From positions 1 through 64,000 of the forward strand of contig NZ_CANDNZ010000008.1 in NCBI RefSeq assembly GCF_947387555.1: a DNA stretch of 64,000 nt, read 5' to 3'. Positions 61,548-64,000 of this stretch are shown here, in pieces. Position 1 is the stretch's first letter. The number at the start of each line of letters is the position of its first letter. Position numbers and translations under genes: made by a program. Source of the DNA: Thalassomonas sp. RHCl1. GTDB taxonomy: Bacteria; Pseudomonadota; Gammaproteobacteria; Enterobacterales; Alteromonadaceae. The notes below the pieces were generated by a model. It ran no database searches. It worked only from the letters and a program-made list of their open reading frames with translations, and had not been told where the DNA came from.

Positions 61548-62039
61548 ATGACCCAACTCTCCCTGATCGTTGCTTGTGCGGATAACAATATTATCGGCAA
61601 AGATAACCAAATGCCCTGGCATTTGCCTGCCGACCTGGCGTATTTTAAAAAAACCACCTTAGGTAAACCCATTATCATGGGGCGAAAAACCTATGAGTCT
61701 ATCGGCCGGCCGCTACCCGGGCGGCAAAATATCGTGATTTCCCGTAATCCGGATTTCAGCGCCGAAGGGGTTGATGTGGTTACTTGCGTTGAACAGGCAT
61801 TGGCCTTAGCCGGAGATGTGGAGGAGATCATGGTGATCGGTGGCGGTGCTATTTATAGCCATTGTTTACCGGCAGCAACCCGCTTGTATGTGACCCATAT
61901 CAAGGCGACTATCGAAGGAGACACCCGCTTTCCGGATTTTGACGGTGAAAAAAACTGGGTGAAAACGGCGAGTGAATTACGCCCGGCGGATGAAAAAAAT
62001 GCCTATGATCTCGATTTTTGTGTTTACGAGCGCAAGTGA
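61548..62039 (+). CDS. folA: Dihydrofolate reductase
   Basis: A 163-aa FolA reducing dihydrofolate with NADPH. The start MTQLSLIVACADNNIIGKDN, the substrate-binding MPWHLPADLAYFKKTT (Asp27 equivalent) and the NADPH-binding GRKTYESIGRPLPGR and VIGGGAIY motifs are all present. With folE2 at 9.2 kb, two folate-pathway genes lie in this window but are not linked. Confidence 0.97.
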   Translation: MTQLSLIVACADNNIIGKDNQMPWHLPADLAYFKKTTLGKPIIMGRKTYESIGRPLPGRQNIVISRNPDFSAEGVDVVTCVEQALALAGDVEEIMVIGGGAIYSHCLPAATRLYVTHIKATIEGDTRFPDFDGEKNWVKTASELRPADEKNAYDLDFCVYERK

Positions 62040-62085
62040 TAGCTGACTTAAATCTTGTTGTAAACTGTTAAGATTTAGCTATAAC

Positions 62086-62391
62086 CCCTGCTGCTTCATG
62101 TCCCCATGAATGCAGGGGGATTTACAAGGAGGTAAGGACTTAGCTTGTGCCGGGAAGCAGACAAGCTGAAATACATCCATGCATAAACCCAGCTCCTGCT
62201 CATCCTGAGCTCGCTGGATAAATACATCCATGCATAAACCCAGCTCCTGCTCATCCTGAGCCCGCTGGATAAATACTTCCATGTATAAACCCAGCTCCTG
62301 CTCATCCTGAGCCCGCTGGATAAATACTTCCATGTATAACCCCAGCTCCTGCTCATCCTGAGCCCGCTGGATAAATACTTCCATGTATAAA
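62086..62391 (-). repeat. Post-terminator tandem array: 51-bp units plus one full repeat
   Basis: On the minus strand, directly after the chemoreceptor terminator, TATACATGGAAGTATTT-type starts recur every 51 bp (TCCAT on the plus strand at 62176, 62227, 62278, 62329 and 62380). Four units carry CCAGC-GG-GCTCA-GGA-TGAGC-AGGA-GCTGG. The array ends in a full copy of the long repeat, with CCCTGC-AT-TCATG-GGGA-CATGA-AGCA-GCAGGG at 62086-62117. The minus strand has at least 13 GGA motifs, many in predicted loops, and four CAGGATG strings. Because 51 is a multiple of three, a spurious minus-strand ORF runs through it. Confidence 0.88.
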
Positions 62392-62418
62392 AAAACCAGC
62401 CCGGGAGCTGGTTTTTTG
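62392..62418. terminator. Intrinsic terminator of the chemoreceptor gene
   Basis: AAAACCAGC (62392-62400) and GCTGGTTTT (62407-62415) around CCGGGA, with A-run and T-run on the two sides. On the minus strand the T-run leads into the repeat array. Confidence 0.92.
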
Positions 62419-62437
62419 TGCTTAGTTGGGCTTAAGA

Positions 62438-64000
62438 CTAAAGCTTAAACTCCTGTACCGACTGTTGCAGTTCTTCTGCCAGGCGGGCCACTTCGCCACT
62501 GGAAGAAGCGGTTTGCTGTGAGCCGGCAGTGGTTTGCTCGGCGATAGCCACAATGGATTCCAGGTTTTCGCTGATCTCATGGGCAACCACACTTTGCTCT
62601 TCTGCTGCGGTGGCAATCTGAGAGCTGCGGTCATAGGCTTCATGTACCGCGTGGGTGATGGTTTCCAGCGCCTTGTCTGCCAGTTCGCTTTGCTCGACAC
62701 AGTTGGCTGCCTGGGATTTACCCGTATCCATAACCGCTACCGCTTTCTCGGCGCCGCTTTGCAGCACTTCGATCATGTTATGGATTTCCTGGGTAGATTC
62801 CTGGGTCCGGCTGGCCAGGGTTCTTACTTCGTCGGCAACAACCGCGAATCCACGGCCCTGTTCACCGGCACGGGCTGCCTCGATAGCGGCGTTAAGGGCC
62901 AGCAGGTTGGTCTGCTCGGCGATGCCGCGGATGACATCAAGAATACCGCCGATGGAGGCGCTGTCCTGCTGTAGCTTATTGATCACCTGGGAAGCAGACT
63001 CTACTTCGTTGGCCAGCAATTCAATGGTTTTACGGTTATTGTCAGAAATACCTTTAACGCGCTCGGCTTCATCATCCGCCTGTTTGATTTCTCCCAGGGC
63101 GTCATTGGCGCTGGACAATACGCTTTGTGAGGTACTGCTCATTTCCGTGGTGGCGGTTGCCGCCTGCTCTACCTGGTTACGCTGCTCTTCGATGGCGGTG
63201 GTGCTTTGTGCGGTTACCGCTGAAGTTTCCTCTGCAGCTGCCGCTAACTGGGTGGAGCGGCTGACGATGCTTTCGATCAGGTTACGCAGGCTTTCGATCA
63301 GGGTGTTACAGTTTTTAGACAGTTGGGCAAATTCATCCGTACCCGAGTCGTCCAGCTTGCGGGACAGGTCACCGGAGGCGACGATATTAAGCATTTCATT
63401 GACCCTAAAGAGCGGGCGGGTAATGCTGATCAGGATATAAAAAGCGGTACCTATGGCAATAAAAGCAGCAACAACAGTGAAAAAGATGGTCAAACCTTTA
63501 CCGTCGGAGACTGCGCCGTTCACCATCTCTGCCGTGGTGGTTTTGGTTTCGTTTGCCAGGGAAACTTGCTTAGCTAAGATGCTGCTGGCAGAGGCAATAT
63601 TGCTTTCTGCCGATGCCAGCATTGCTGTCGCTTGTGCAATGGCGTTAAGCTGAGCTTCCTTATTGGCAAAAATACTGTTTTCACCGTTGATCAGGTTGCT
63701 GACTTCGCCAACAGCATCTGTGACTTCGTCGGCAACATCGGACGCATCGTTGCTGTTTAATTCGTTGAGTACATCATCAATAGAGCGGCTAAGCTCGGTA
63801 TAACTGTTGGTTAATTCTCTTTCGATTAGCTGGGAAGTTTGGACATCCAGGATATCCCGGTATTCAAAGGCGGAGCTGACGATGGAGTTCAATAAGGTTT
63901 CGGTTTGTTCGGCTAAACTCACCGCCCGTTGTAGCTTAGTGTCCGCCAGATCGTGATCGGCAAGGTCGAGCAATACCGTGGCGGCATCATCGGCTTTTTC
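62438..64000 (-). CDS. Methyl-accepting chemotaxis protein (5' end outside window)
   Basis: The 3' part (at least 520 codons) of a transmembrane chemoreceptor. The reading frame stays open to the window edge, so the true start lies beyond 64000 and any internal start is not used. From the visible N-terminus there is a helical periplasmic ligand domain (possibly HBM-type), a transmembrane helix ([20 protein letters not shown]), a HAMP domain ([20 protein letters not shown]) and the cytoplasmic coiled coil. The hairpin tip is [20 protein letters not shown] followed by [15 protein letters not shown]. There is no C-terminal pentapeptide of the NWETF kind. The ligand is unknown. Confidence 0.95.
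   Translation of the reverse strand, partial: EKADDAATVLLDLADHDLADTKLQRAVSLAEQTETLLNSIVSSAFEYRDILDVQTSQLIERELTNSYTELSRSIDDVLNELNSNDASDVADEVTDAVGEVSNLINGENSIFANKEAQLNAIAQATAMLASAESNIASASSILAKQVSLANETKTTTAEMVNGAVSDGKGLTIFFTVVAAFIAIGTAFYILISITRPLFRVNEMLNIVASGDLSRKLDDSGTDEFAQLSKNCNTLIESLRNLIESIVSRSTQLAAAAEETSAVTAQSTTAIEEQRNQVEQAATATTEMSSTSQSVLSSANDALGEIKQADDEAERVKGISDNNRKTIELLANEVESASQVINKLQQDSASIGGILDVIRGIAEQTNLLALNAAIEAARAGEQGRGFAVVADEVRTLASRTQESTQEIHNMIEVLQSGAEKAVAVMDTGKSQAANCVEQSELADKALETITHAVHEAYDRSSQIATAAEEQSVVAHEISENLESIVAIAEQTTAGSQQTASSSGEVARLAEELQQSVQEFKL

Noticed and set aside
62079-62384. Minus-strand ORF of 101 codons with 17-residue repeats
   Set aside because: It is the in-frame reading of a 51-bp intergenic repeat array placed after a terminator, with no ribosome site. 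The repeat is found elsewhere out of frame.
62086-62391. CRISPR array
   Set aside because: The 51-bp period consists of repeat throughout, with no unique spacers and no cas genes. The units fold as hairpins related to dispersed repeats.
63453-63653. Plus-strand ORFs opposite the chemoreceptor gene (up to 261 codons from 62655)
   Set aside because: They are antisense to a clear chemoreceptor coding sequence.

Overview
The window reads as chromosomal DNA of a marine gammaproteobacterium in the Alteromonadales, most like Colwelliaceae (Thalassomonas/Colwellia-type). This rests on gene content (ArcA with a stand-alone ArcB-type HPt protein, type B PutA, DUF3581, DUF2797), on the argR/mdh and ispB-rplU-rpmA-obgE-folA neighbourhoods, and on moderate GC with many intergenic repeats. 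The genus is an inference. I see no rRNA, tRNA, CRISPR array, prophage or complete insertion sequence.

Layout. 1-2.7 kb is accessory: two tiny overlapping genes of unknown function and a lone protein with a diadenylate-cyclase-like (DAC/DisA_N) C-terminal domain. 2.7-14.6 kb is metabolic and regulatory: glutamate synthase (gltBD), FolE2, an HPt protein next to ArcA, a CHASE8-type sensor kinase, and RsmC. 14.7-19.3 kb is a lysine-riboswitch-controlled operon: DapA-like, DapD-like, a LysA-family decarboxylase and an M14 deacylase that could replace DapE. Its promoter carries a possible MetJ operator. 19.4-22.4 kb is a zinc-uptake unit: two Zur-like boxes, a small Cys/His protein and a ZnuD-type receptor with His/Glu-rich segments. 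22.4-31 kb holds CvfB, a TerB-like protein, an RND efflux pair, a 2-oxoglutarate oxygenase and a small lipoprotein whose 3' end and terminator are repeated about five more times. 31-39 kb has a GAF-GAF-GGDEF-EAL protein and an exporter cluster (MMPL, LolA-like, beta-barrel) under a TetR regulator with four copies of one operator. 39-53 kb has putA/putR, two HDOD proteins, an NSS transporter, a methyltransferase, periplasmic DNA ligase, DUF3581, GIY-YIG, ArfB and DUF2797. 53-64 kb has glnK-amtB behind a sigma-54/NtrC promoter, a DyP peroxidase, argR, mdh, ispB-rplU-rpmA-obgE-folA and the 3' part of a chemoreceptor gene.

The most unusual signal is not a protein. Directly downstream of intrinsic terminators of five unrelated genes (RND permease, amtB, DyP peroxidase, mdh, chemoreceptor) sit members of one repeat family, always in the sense orientation of the upstream gene. 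The better-preserved copies fold into short hairpins whose stems differ between copies by compensatory changes while the loops keep an (A)NGGA motif. Loop-displayed ANGGA/AGGA is the known binding signal of CsrA/RsmA. After the chemoreceptor gene a 51-bp version is repeated in tandem and contains the CAGGATG string known from CsrB. I propose, as inference, a post-terminator family of CsrA-sponge-like or REP-like structured elements.

Start codons were re-chosen where a Shine-Dalgarno sequence or family length favoured a downstream start (folE2, decarboxylase, znuD, efflux adaptor, oxygenase, LolA-like, tetR, second HDOD, glnK, ispB, rplU, obgE).
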